Of a stretch of DNA of 64,000 bases, positions 7,331 through 15,572 are shown in pieces. Below the pieces are notes generated by a model, which was not told the DNA's origin, ran no database searches, and worked only from the letters and a program-made list of their open reading frames with translations. The stretch spans positions 4,304-68,303 of the forward strand of contig JBOFQB010000040.1 in the NCBI GenBank assembly GCA_051660685.1, written 5' to 3'. The position numbers and the translations under genes are program-made. Source of the stretch: JAVBSX01 sp051660685 (GTDB lineage: Bacteria; Planctomycetota; Planctomycetia; Pirellulales; Thermoguttaceae). Position 1 is the first letter of the stretch; each line of letters starts with the position of its first letter.

Positions 7331-9820
7331 TTATCCGGCGACTCTTAAAAGAGCGTCCATCATCACGTTTGAGGTTGAAATGATCTTGGCGTTCGCTTGA
7401 TACATGGTTGACGCAAGAATCATGTCAATCAATTCACGCGAAATATCAGTGTTGGACAGCTCAACGGAGTTGCTTTTAATAATCCCCGCTGTTCCGGTTC
7501 CCGGATCGCTGATTCTCGGAAGACCGCTGTCCGGCCCGACTGCAAAAAGGTTGTCCCCCCGTTTTATCAGTCCTTCAGGGTTCATAAAAGTTGCAAGAGC
7601 AACCTGACCAATTGGTCTCGAAACTTGACTGGAAAAAATACCGTATATGGTTCCATTTTCATCAATGTTATAGTCCATAAGTATTCCCGCTCCTGCTCCA
7701 TCTTGCGCAATCATTCGCATTTCAGACTTCGTTGTTGCAAGAGCTGCAATCGAAGAAAGGTCCATGTCAAACGTGAAAGACATTGGACTCTCACTCGCTT
7801 CTTGTGTTCGCTGAACCGTGATTGTTGTATTCGTTGCGTCAATATAAGAACCGTTGGAATCAAATTTGACCAAACCGGTTCCAAGAGCAATTGCATTTCC
7901 AAGAAGCGGGTGATTGTCGCTCGAATCCGCATACCAACGATAAATCGTTTCAGTGTCGGTTTTTTCCTGCAAAACCATTGTCATTTTGACTGTAACAGGA
8001 GCACCAAGTGAGTCGTAAACCGTCATTGTCATTCCAAGACTTTCACCATTTGCCGATTGGACCCCCGAATAGGGAAGATGAACGATTGATGTCATTCCGT
8101 CCTCTTTTTTCAGCGACATGGAGGAGTTGCCAATGTACAGTGAGTTTTCTGTCCCGCTGTTTCCAAGCACAACAAAGGAACCGTCCCGAATCGTCGCTCC
8201 AGGTGAACCATTGTTGATTGTCTTGCCAATTTCACCTTGATCGGGCGGAATGTTACTCCCCGGATTCGCCGGGCGAATCCCAAAACACTCATTCAGAAAA
8301 TTCAAATAATCTCCCGCCGTTGTTTCTTCTGTTATGAAAAGTGTTTGCGACTTCATATCCGCCCCCCCCTTGTTCGCCTTAAAAGAGAGGGTCCCCAAAT
8401 CAAAAACAGGGACAAAGCGACCCTCTTCGGTATGTTGACCAATGTCGGTTAATTTGGTGTTTCCATTCATAAGGACATTTCCGCGACCGCCCAAACTCAA
8501 CGGTTGATTGAGAATCAACGATTGATCGGGGGTCTTATCAACAAAGGTTGCCGAAGAATCAAGCGAGTTGATCGTTGTCAAAAGATAATAAGAATCAGGA
8601 TTATTTCCGTCACAACGATAGATGTTGCGCCCCGTCCATTGATCGGGATTATTCGCCGGGTCAACAGTTGGAATGTCCGAAAGAAGTATCTGACCTCCAT
8701 TGACAAACTGTGTGTTACTCAAATAGGAGGGACGACTTTCATTTCCGTTCGCGTCAATGTACGTTACATAATAAGAGTATTTTCCGTTCAGCCGGTTTTG
8801 GTCGAGTTCTTTAGCGGGATCGGTGATTGATTCCGTTGACGCATTATCCACATAAGAATCAGGCAGATTTGCCAAATCCAATGTCGAAACCTGATAAAAG
8901 ACCCCGGGTGATTCGGGATTCTCCGGTTTCTCCGCCCGATATATCCGCAATCCCGTATACGGCATCTCTCCTTGAGGAAGATTCGTCAGCTCAATACTAT
9001 TTTCTCCGGGTAAGACAGAAACCTCAATCGGGGCGGAGTAGTCCGATTCGACACCTTGCGGATCGACAAAAACAAATCGATAATAGTAATCACCTTCTGA
9101 AACAGCACCTGAACCAATCAAGCCTGTTCCTTCTGTTCCCGCTGTTTCAACAGAAGGTTTCAAAACAAGCGATGTTTCGAGTGAACTCGCTCCAGGACTG
9201 CTCCAACTCAAATCGGTCAATGTCCCCGTCTCCAAAACCGTCCCTTGCTCAGCTGCTTTACCTGTTGCATTCAGTAATCCGTCCAACAACACATTTTCGG
9301 TCGCTTGCGCAATCTTCATCTCCCCAAGTGGAATCGTCAACACCTGCAATTCATCCCTCTGTAACTCAAAACGGTCATTGACTCCATATCCCATAACGTA
9401 GAGACCATTACTGTTGACGAGTTCGCCGACCGAATTCCGTTTGATGACCCCATTTCGAGTATAGTATTGCGAGTAAGGATTGTTGGGGTCGGCTTGAACA
9501 ACAAAAAAACCGTCTCCCTGAATCGCCATATCCGTTCCCGTCATCCCCGGTTTTATCGTTCCTTGCGTAAAATCGGTACTGACCCCCGTCAACGTGACCC
9601 CTAAACCGATTTGCAGCGGATTGGTTCCCCCGTTATAACTCCCCGGTTGCGATCCATAAGTGTAAGTCCGCGAAAACATGTCGGCAAAATCGGCGCGATT
9701 GGCTTTGAAACCGACCGTATTGGCGTTCGAGAGATTGTTTCCAATCACGTTGATCGAGGACTCGGCTGCTTTCATCCCCATACTCGCCGTGTTCATCGCT
9801 TGTTGCAAACTCAAACCCAT
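7331..9820 (-). CDS. flgE: flagellar hook protein FlgE with two FN3-like inserted repeats
   Basis: Hook protein, 829 aa, about twice the common FlgE length. The rod/hook N-terminus (MGLSLQQAMNTASMGMKAAE, then GNNLSNANTVGFKANRADF) and the C-terminal helix (LSNTDISRELIDMILASTMYQAN) are typical, as is GTDMAIQGDGFFVV. Extra length comes partly from residues about 240-330 and 342-435, which resemble each other (YYYRFVFVDPQGVESDYS / YSYYVTYIDANGNESRPS; then GLRIYRA / GRNIYRC) and look like tandem fibronectin-III-like folds. These would decorate the outer hook surface. AGGCAGGTG precedes the ATG at 9820. It leads the flgE-flbD-motA-motB run. Confidence 0.93.
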   Translation of the reverse strand: MGLSLQQAMNTASMGMKAAESSINVIGNNLSNANTVGFKANRADFADMFSRTYTYGSQPGSYNGGTNPLQIGLGVTLTGVSTDFTQGTIKPGMTGTDMAIQGDGFFVVQADPNNPYSQYYTRNGVIKRNSVGELVNSNGLYVMGYGVNDRFELQRDELQVLTIPLGEMKIAQATENVLLDGLLNATGKAAEQGTVLETGTLTDLSWSSPGASSLETSLVLKPSVETAGTEGTGLIGSGAVSEGDYYYRFVFVDPQGVESDYSAPIEVSVLPGENSIELTNLPQGEMPYTGLRIYRAEKPENPESPGVFYQVSTLDLANLPDSYVDNASTESITDPAKELDQNRLNGKYSYYVTYIDANGNESRPSYLSNTQFVNGGQILLSDIPTVDPANNPDQWTGRNIYRCDGNNPDSYYLLTTINSLDSSATFVDKTPDQSLILNQPLSLGGRGNVLMNGNTKLTDIGQHTEEGRFVPVFDLGTLSFKANKGGADMKSQTLFITEETTAGDYLNFLNECFGIRPANPGSNIPPDQGEIGKTINNGSPGATIRDGSFVVLGNSGTENSLYIGNSSMSLKKEDGMTSIVHLPYSGVQSANGESLGMTMTVYDSLGAPVTVKMTMVLQEKTDTETIYRWYADSSDNHPLLGNAIALGTGLVKFDSNGSYIDATNTTITVQRTQEASESPMSFTFDMDLSSIAALATTKSEMRMIAQDGAGAGILMDYNIDENGTIYGIFSSQVSRPIGQVALATFMNPEGLIKRGDNLFAVGPDSGLPRISDPGTGTAGIIKSNSVELSNTDISRELIDMILASTMYQANAKIISTSNVMMDALLRVAG

Positions 9821-10282
9821 TGTTTCACCTGCCTGTTAAATTTGGACGATTACACAAAATACACAGACCTCATCCGCCGTTATTCTGTACAGAAGACTGC
9901 TTATTGCAAATATCGACCAGAGATTCACACAAGGAACAGGAAAAATCAGAATTTTCGTTAAAATCAGAATTCTTTTTCCAAATCGCCCATTTATCGCATT
10001 TTGACGCTATTTGGAACTTGGGGCGATTTGAAACTGTTGACACACCCAGACTGCTAAGGAGTTTGGTTTTGCGATTTGAACCGAGTCGGGTTGGACGGAT
10101 ATGTTTTTACCACTAAACACACGAAAGACACGAAAAACTGCATTTTGTGAGGTTTTCGTGATTTTTGTGATTTTCGTGGTTCAAAAATGAAAATTGTCCT
10201 TTTTCGCAAAACTTGTTAAGGGACTGTTGACACGCTGAACAAGTCAATTACTGTTTTGAACGTAAAAGAGGTTTAAACAGGT
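9821..10282. other. intergenic region with inverted repeats, no gene seen
   Basis: Upstream of flgE. It contains an exact 10-bp inverted repeat, CAAATCGCCC (9979-9988) and GGGCGATTTG (10021-10030), and the right copy of the long flanking repeat (10069-10194). A duplicated AAATCAGAATT occurs near 9945 and 9961. No frame of coding quality was found. Confidence 0.6.
10069..10194. repeat. ~130-bp repeat, right copy (inverted relative to 4945-5075)
   Basis: Read on the minus strand it gives TTTTTGAACCACGAAAAT ... GTTTTTCGTGTCTTTCGTG ... CGACTCGGTTCAAATCGC, matching the copy at 4945. Together the copies bracket the hook and stator genes. Confidence 0.8.
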
Positions 10283-12442
10283 TTAATTGGTTGGTTCAGA
10301 GCGAAAACGGGTCGGTTTTTTTCGGACGATTCGTCGCAAAACGATCCAAACAATGACGAGAGTAATCAACAAGAAGGTTGATTTGTAGAGGAGAGCATGT
10401 CCTTTAGGGTGAGTTCTATCATCGTCAAGCGGGCGAAACCCGTCAATCTGCCCAATTAAAAGAGGAGCAAACTGCCAATTGGATTCCCCAGATTCGTCAT
10501 TCCCTCTTTTTTCATACGCCCAAGTCTTAAAGAAAAAGGCGGACAATTCCAGTTCAACGCGAAAATCAGGTCCAGCTCCTAAAGGAAGGTTGGGGGGGAC
10601 ATCCTTGACACATAAAACAAGAGGATTGTCCTGAGAGTCTTCCGTAAAAAAGATGACCTGATAATACCGGTCAACTCCCAATCGTCTCTGAATGTCCTCC
10701 TCGTTGATAAAAACCGGGTCAATTCGTCGAGCAATCCCGCGTAATCGAACCAAACGACCTTTCTGTGTAGGCGGATTGTTGAAAAGATTGACAACAGAAA
10801 ACGCATTTCGACCTTGTTGTTGCAATTCCCGATCCACTTCCGCCTGTAATGACACTTTAGAGATTTTCGATGAAGCGTCCAACATCTGATAAAACGGTTC
10901 TCGATCCTGCTCGGTCAAACGAAGTGCCGCATACAGTTCTTGCCGATTGATCGACGGATTCGGCCCTCTTTTTTCTCCCGCTGTTTCTCCCCTTTCCCCC
11001 GTCGTTTCTTCAGAGGTTTCCCCTGTTTCCCCAAAAATCTGTTGAATCGGCAAAACACGGACTTGATCGAGTGTTGCAACATCCATTCCGGCTTGACCGA
11101 GCAAGGTTGTAGGATACCATTCCAGACGATTTGCAAGCAACACGGGATTGGGTTGGGTTCGGAGCAGAATACCCGAGAGACGAACCGGTTCATTAAGCGG
11201 TTTGTTAAACGGCAATTTTTGAGGAACAGTTGGTGTGAGGACAATGATTTTTTTTGAATCGTCTCTCGCTTCTTCCCAATCGTCAATGTTCAGTATGCCA
11301 AGAAAAAACCTCGCAAAACCAAACGATTCGGTCTGTTCGGGAGAAAGGTCAATTGGTTCGATTCGTTGCAGAACAACATTTTGCGTCAATTCAATTGGTA
11401 TTCCGCTTTGACAGGAGGACAAGAGGGTTGGGCTTACTTTTTCCGCCTGTTCTCGCAACAACAGGGCAACTCGTTGTTGTTGCAACCGGGCAAGACCTTT
11501 TGCAACCACATTTTTCGGGAATTCAGCCGGGTTTTTCGTTTGCTCAAACGTATTCCAGATTTCCAAATCGTAACCGAGTAATTCCGACACAAACGATTTT
11601 TCCCGAATCTCCCGATTCGTCAAACCCTGTTCAACTGTCTTCTCTTGGTTCGTCGAGTCCCGCTCAACCGTCTCCTCTTGGTTCGTCAAACCCCGCTCAA
11701 CCGTCTCCTCCCGATTCGTCAAACCCTGTTCAACTGTCTTCTCCCAATTTGTCGGGTCCAGCTCAACTGTCATCTCCTGAATCGTTGCGTCCTGTTCGAC
11801 TGTCATTTTCTGAATTGTCGGGTCCAGCTCAACCGTTAAGACATCTTGAACTTGGTAAAGCGTTCGTGTTGGTTGGACCTTTTCAACAAAATCGTCGACG
11901 TTTCCCATTTCACTCTCGCTTTGAATACCAAAAGAGGAAATGAAAATCGTTGGAACGGTAATGAGCGACTCTCCGTTGGAAGTCAACTGCCGTTTAAGAT
12001 AAATTCCGACCGCCTCAATTTCCCGACCCAAAATTTGGTCCTCAACCGGTTCCGTTGAAAGAAGCAAAATCGGTTTCGTTGGATTATCCGGCAATCGGAC
12101 CCAAAAATTGTATAAACCGGCAATAGGCGTCTCTTTCCTGTTTCCCCCAATGTTCTGGAGTGCTGTGTAGCCAACTCCGATCAGTTGACCGGATACAACA
12201 ACCGGTTTTCCGCGATACTCCTCACTTTGTGCTTCAAGTTGCAAGGAAGTCACACAAACCGGATTGCTGACATCGAGCGAGTTATTTTTTGCCGACGTCA
12301 ACAGGGACCAAAGAAGAGGACGTTCTTCCGACCGAAAGAGTAAGGTGTCGTCGCGGACAACGGACCAATTGATCGGTTCTGCTCCCCAAAGAACCGTCGT
12401 CAACCCAACCCAAATCACTGCAATCAATAAATTTTTCTTCAT
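10283..12442 (-). CDS. membrane-anchored protein with seven 11-residue repeats
   Basis: 719 aa, family not recognised. A signal-like N-terminus (MKKNLLIAVIWVGLTTVLWG) suggests export, and a C-terminal hydrophobic helix (LLYKSTFLLITLVIVWIVLR) followed by RRIVRKKP suggests anchoring with the bulk outside. Residues 203-279 are seven near-perfect 11-residue repeats of the form TVE-(Q/R/L)-(G/D)-x-T-(N/I)-x-E-x. Two related segments flank the array (GKPVVVSGQLIGVGY and GRLVRLRGIARRID), both resembling OB-like domains. The gap to the gene upstream holds repeats, so it is probably transcribed alone. Confidence 0.8.
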   Translation of the reverse strand: MKKNLLIAVIWVGLTTVLWGAEPINWSVVRDDTLLFRSEERPLLWSLLTSAKNNSLDVSNPVCVTSLQLEAQSEEYRGKPVVVSGQLIGVGYTALQNIGGNRKETPIAGLYNFWVRLPDNPTKPILLLSTEPVEDQILGREIEAVGIYLKRQLTSNGESLITVPTIFISSFGIQSESEMGNVDDFVEKVQPTRTLYQVQDVLTVELDPTIQKMTVEQDATIQEMTVELDPTNWEKTVEQGLTNREETVERGLTNQEETVERDSTNQEKTVEQGLTNREIREKSFVSELLGYDLEIWNTFEQTKNPAEFPKNVVAKGLARLQQQRVALLLREQAEKVSPTLLSSCQSGIPIELTQNVVLQRIEPIDLSPEQTESFGFARFFLGILNIDDWEEARDDSKKIIVLTPTVPQKLPFNKPLNEPVRLSGILLRTQPNPVLLANRLEWYPTTLLGQAGMDVATLDQVRVLPIQQIFGETGETSEETTGERGETAGEKRGPNPSINRQELYAALRLTEQDREPFYQMLDASSKISKVSLQAEVDRELQQQGRNAFSVVNLFNNPPTQKGRLVRLRGIARRIDPVFINEEDIQRRLGVDRYYQVIFFTEDSQDNPLVLCVKDVPPNLPLGAGPDFRVELELSAFFFKTWAYEKRGNDESGESNWQFAPLLIGQIDGFRPLDDDRTHPKGHALLYKSTFLLITLVIVWIVLRRIVRKKPTRFRSEPTN
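11606..11836 (-). repeat. 33-bp tandem repeat, seven copies, inside the 719-aa gene
   Basis: Seven in-frame 33-bp units encode the 11-residue repeats TVELDPTIQKM, TVEQDATIQEM, TVELDPTNWEK, TVEQGLTNREE, TVERGLTNQEE, TVERDSTNQEK and TVEQGLTNREI. The near identity of central units suggests recent expansion by slippage or unequal recombination. Confidence 0.92.
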
Positions 12443-12593
12443 TTCCTACTTCCACTTTTGTGTCGGGCAAATCCTTCACCTTATCTCATTCCTCCCTTCT
12501 ACCTTCTCAAAGCGCGATACGTTGTATCGCGGCTAAACGACAAAATTTCCCCCCAATTCCCTATCCCCTATTCTCTATCCCTCACCTTCCTCC
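12443..12593. repeat. GATAC palindrome and polypyrimidine repeat
   Basis: Contains GCGCGATACGTTGTATCGCG followed by GCTAAAC (about 12512-12538), preceded by TTCTACCTTCTC-type and followed by CCCTATCCCCTATTC-type pyrimidine strings. The same combination is found at 51840-51900. Confidence 0.8.
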
Positions 12594-13667
12594 TCACGCC
12601 GGTTTCGCCGGAATATTCGGACCTGTTTTGGCGATTGCAGACCGCATTTCTGTGTCCGATTGTATATTCTTGAGCCGGTAATAGTCCAATAAATTCAGTT
12701 TGCCCGACTGAATCGCTTCACTAATCGCAGTCGGAACTTCCGCTTCTGCAAGAACAACTTTCGCCCGACTTTCCTCCATCTTGGCAATGTTCTCTTGCTC
12801 CGTCGCAACCGCAAGAGCACGTCGTCCTTCTGCTTTTGCGCGAGCAACCTGAGTGTCCGCTTCTGCCTGATCCGCTTGCAATCTCGCCCCTATATTACTT
12901 CCAACATCAATGTCCGCAATGTCAATCGAAACAATCTCAAACGCCGTTTGTGAATCCAGACGACGTTCCAAAACCGTTTTGGAAATTCGGTCAGGATTCT
13001 CCAAAACCTCACCATGTGTTACTGCCGAACCAATTGCGCTGATAATCCCCTCTCCAACCCGCGCAATAATCGTCTCTTCCGTCGCCCCTCCAATCAACTG
13101 TCGCAAATTGGCTCGAACTGTAACCCTTGCTTTGACTTTGAGCTGTATCCCATTTTTCGCAATTCCGTCCAGTGTCAATCGCTCTTTCATTGGAGTCGGG
13201 CAATCAATCACTTTCGGATTCACACTTGTCTGAACCGCTTCTAAAACATTTCGACCGGCAAGATCAATCGCGGTTGCGAGTTTGTAATCAAGATCGACAA
13301 TTTTCGCTTTACTTGCTGCAATCATTGCACGAACGACGAGACTGACATTTCCTCCTGCAAGATAATGGGCTTCAAGTGATTTCGCCGTTATTGTTTCGTC
13401 CAACCCCGCTTTGACTGCCATAATTTTTGCTCGGACAATGACTTCAGGATTAACTTTGCGGAATGTCATACCGAGTAGGTCCCAGATCGTTATACCAGCC
13501 CCGGTTGTTGCCGATTGAACCCAAATACGGAAGTATTTGACAAAAACCGCCAACATGATGAGGAAAAGAATGAGGACAAGAACGGAACCGATAATGATTG
13601 CAATTTTAATCGGGTCTTCCTCAATCTGGGCAAAAGGGGCAATAAATGTTGTCATTGTTTTCATCAT
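12594..13667 (-). CDS. floA: flotillin-like protein FloA
   Basis: 357-aa bacterial flotillin of the FloA (YqfA) family, a scaffold of functional membrane microdomains. An N-terminal hydrophobic helix lies at about residues 22-45. The body has the family sequence VNPEVIVRAKIMAVKAGL, LEAHYLAGGNVSLVVRAMIAA, and FEIVSIDIADIDVGSNIGA followed by the AEAD/AKAEGRRALA helical region. It follows nfeD by 108 nt, the usual NfeD-FloA pairing. Start ATG at 13667. Confidence 0.94.
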   Translation of the reverse strand: MMKTMTTFIAPFAQIEEDPIKIAIIIGSVLVLILFLIMLAVFVKYFRIWVQSATTGAGITIWDLLGMTFRKVNPEVIVRAKIMAVKAGLDETITAKSLEAHYLAGGNVSLVVRAMIAASKAKIVDLDYKLATAIDLAGRNVLEAVQTSVNPKVIDCPTPMKERLTLDGIAKNGIQLKVKARVTVRANLRQLIGGATEETIIARVGEGIISAIGSAVTHGEVLENPDRISKTVLERRLDSQTAFEIVSIDIADIDVGSNIGARLQADQAEADTQVARAKAEGRRALAVATEQENIAKMEESRAKVVLAEAEVPTAISEAIQSGKLNLLDYYRLKNIQSDTEMRSAIAKTGPNIPAKPA

Positions 13668-13775
13668 TGAATTGATTATTCAGGTTGAACAAAGGAAGCA
13701 CAGGAAAATTTCGCAAAAAACACAGAAACGAAATCAGCGGAAAGTGAGGATTCAAATCGGCTTGTAAGAGTTTTT

Positions 13776-14402
13776 TTATTGAAAAGGATCGGCAACAACC
13801 GGTTCCTCTGTTTGCTCGGCTAATTTGTCAACGAGCTGCTTTGTACTCAATGCAACATCCTTTGACTGTTTATTGGCATCCTCGTTTTCCGCGCCGTTTC
13901 TCTCATTTGGGTTATTTGGATTATAAGGCCGGACAATAATTTCCATTTTGTTGACTTTGCGAACAAGGACGGGCGAACCGACATCAATTGGTTCAGCTTC
14001 ACTGACTGCATCATAATGTTGGTTGTCGATTTCAACGATTCCGCCCGGCATCATCAACGAAACGGCAACACCGCGTTGACCAATCAGGTTTTGTCGCCGT
14101 TCTTCTTCAGGATCAGACGCAAGAGCCGGATCAGTTTTCGGGTCCAATAAAATTCGTCGACCAATTGGGGTTTTGGGCCAAATGATAAACAACTGCCAAA
14201 TCAACAGCGGGAGAGCAACGAACAGGGCAATCGAGAACAATGTTCCGAACAGGGGATTTTCATAAAAGGCGAACAGGACAGCAACACAGAACAGGGTGAA
14301 GGAGAAAAAGGCCAAAAAACCGCCCGACGGAACAAACAGTTCCAGAACCGCGATTACGATTCCGGCTGCACAAAAAATGAGTGTCCAAATCCAAGAGGGC
14401 AT
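13776..14402 (-). CDS. NfeD-like membrane protein
   Basis: About 208 aa. Hydrophobic helices lie at about residues 5-25, 30-50 and 60-85 (MPSWIWTLIFCAAGIVIAVL; FLAFFSFTLFCVAVLFAFY; FSIALFVALPLLIWQLF). A C-terminal OB-fold domain follows (LIGQRGVAVSLMMPGGIVEI...DVGSPVLVRKVNKMEIIVRP). NfeD proteins accompany flotillins or stomatins, and floA is directly downstream. The frame extends to 14552, but its first 50 residues look non-coding; the ATG at 14402 leads directly into the first helix. Confidence 0.88.
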   Translation of the reverse strand: MPSWIWTLIFCAAGIVIAVLELFVPSGGFLAFFSFTLFCVAVLFAFYENPLFGTLFSIALFVALPLLIWQLFIIWPKTPIGRRILLDPKTDPALASDPEEERRQNLIGQRGVAVSLMMPGGIVEIDNQHYDAVSEAEPIDVGSPVLVRKVNKMEIIVRPYNPNNPNERNGAENEDANKQSKDVALSTKQLVDKLAEQTEEPVVADPFQ

Positions 14403-14715
14403 TGCGCTGTTCAACCTGTTCTCTCTGTACTTATCCTCGCTATATTGTATGACGTCTTGACGTCCGATTAAAACAATTCTACAGAATTCAACTCGATTCA
14501 CAACCGTTTTCCAACTTTTTCTCAACATTTGCAACCGTTTTCGACGACGCACAAAAGGGGGTTGAGAAAAACAATGTTGTCGATATGACGTTATCCCGTT
14601 GAAAGGAAAAAACGTCCTTGATTTTTTTGGTCCTGTTCGGAAGTGATGTTTGTCATAACCAAACCTTACGAATGTTTATTTTTTCGTCAAAATCACCGTG
14701 TCAACACGCCCTAAA
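14403..14715. other. divergent intergenic region, nothing recognised
   Basis: Lies between nfeD (minus) and the hypothetical gene at 14716 (plus), so it should hold promoters for both. No confident promoter elements, repeats or small genes were seen. Confidence 0.5.
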
Positions 14716-15441
14716 ATGGTACAAATGGATCACAAGATGCAGCAGACGGGAGATACAACTCCGCAGATTGGGCGAAGAAGACGATTCTTCTCACTTTGTC
14801 TTCTTACAATCGTCGTTTTGACCCTGCTGTTGATTCTGCTCGTTTTTGTTTTTTACTCGGCAATTCAGGTGAAACCGGCTTTTTATCAAACGGCACTTGA
14901 GGTGGAGCCGGAATCGCAAATCACACTGAGTCACACCATTGTCCAACGTTGTCAGGAAACCGTTGATCGGATTTCAACGAAAGATCGGGATTGGGAACTG
15001 CAATTGGGACAAGACGAAATTAACGCCTATCTCGCAGTCGATCTGCTCAAGTCATATCCGAAACTGCTTCCTTCGGAAATCAAGAATCCGCGAATTGCAA
15101 TTCAGAACGACAACCTAGAATTGGCGTGTGAAGTGGAAACGTCCGGCATTTCCGGGGTCCTCCATTTGACTCTCCGTCCAAGATTCATTAACCCCAACCA
15201 ATGTCTGCTCCAAATTCGTGCAGCCCATTTAGGGGTCGTCTCTCTTTCTCGTTCCAAAGTGTGTGACCTGCTTGGTAATCGTGTCAGACTCGCCGACGTT
15301 CAAATGGAGCGAACAACCGATCAAGGGGGCCCCGCGCTGTTAATCACCTTCAAAGTTGATGCTAACCCTGATTTGGCTCTTCTTTTGAAACAGGCGGAGA
15401 TTGTCGGAGATTCATTGAAAGTATTCGGCTCCTCGGAATAG
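14716..15441 (+). CDS. hypothetical membrane-anchored protein
   Basis: About 241 aa, no family recognised. One transmembrane helix lies near the N-terminus (FFSLCLLTIVVLTLLLILLV) after a basic GRRRR stretch, so the soluble C-terminal part is predicted outside the membrane. That part has alternating hydrophobic patterns (LHLTLRPRFI; LLITFKVDANPDLALLL) suggesting beta-rich structure. Start choices are GTG 14698, ATG 14716 and ATG 14725, none with a clear ribosome site. It is followed after 131 nt by the chemoreceptor gene. Confidence 0.7.
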   Translation: MVQMDHKMQQTGDTTPQIGRRRRFFSLCLLTIVVLTLLLILLVFVFYSAIQVKPAFYQTALEVEPESQITLSHTIVQRCQETVDRISTKDRDWELQLGQDEINAYLAVDLLKSYPKLLPSEIKNPRIAIQNDNLELACEVETSGISGVLHLTLRPRFINPNQCLLQIRAAHLGVVSLSRSKVCDLLGNRVRLADVQMERTTDQGGPALLITFKVDANPDLALLLKQAEIVGDSLKVFGSSE

Positions 15442-15572
15442 TCCTTATTTTTTGGCAAGACCGGAATTTTTGGGGAGACCAGAAAAAATTTTCGGTTGGA
15501 GGTGCTTTCTTATGTTAAAATAGCAAGACTGGTTAGTCTTTTCTGTTTTCTATCCTTTTTTTCTTGAGTCAG

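Noticed and set aside
9821..9960. Sigma-54 promoter upstream of flgE
   Set aside because: A TGGTCG...TTGCA match has one base too few between the GG and GC elements, and -24 is imperfect.
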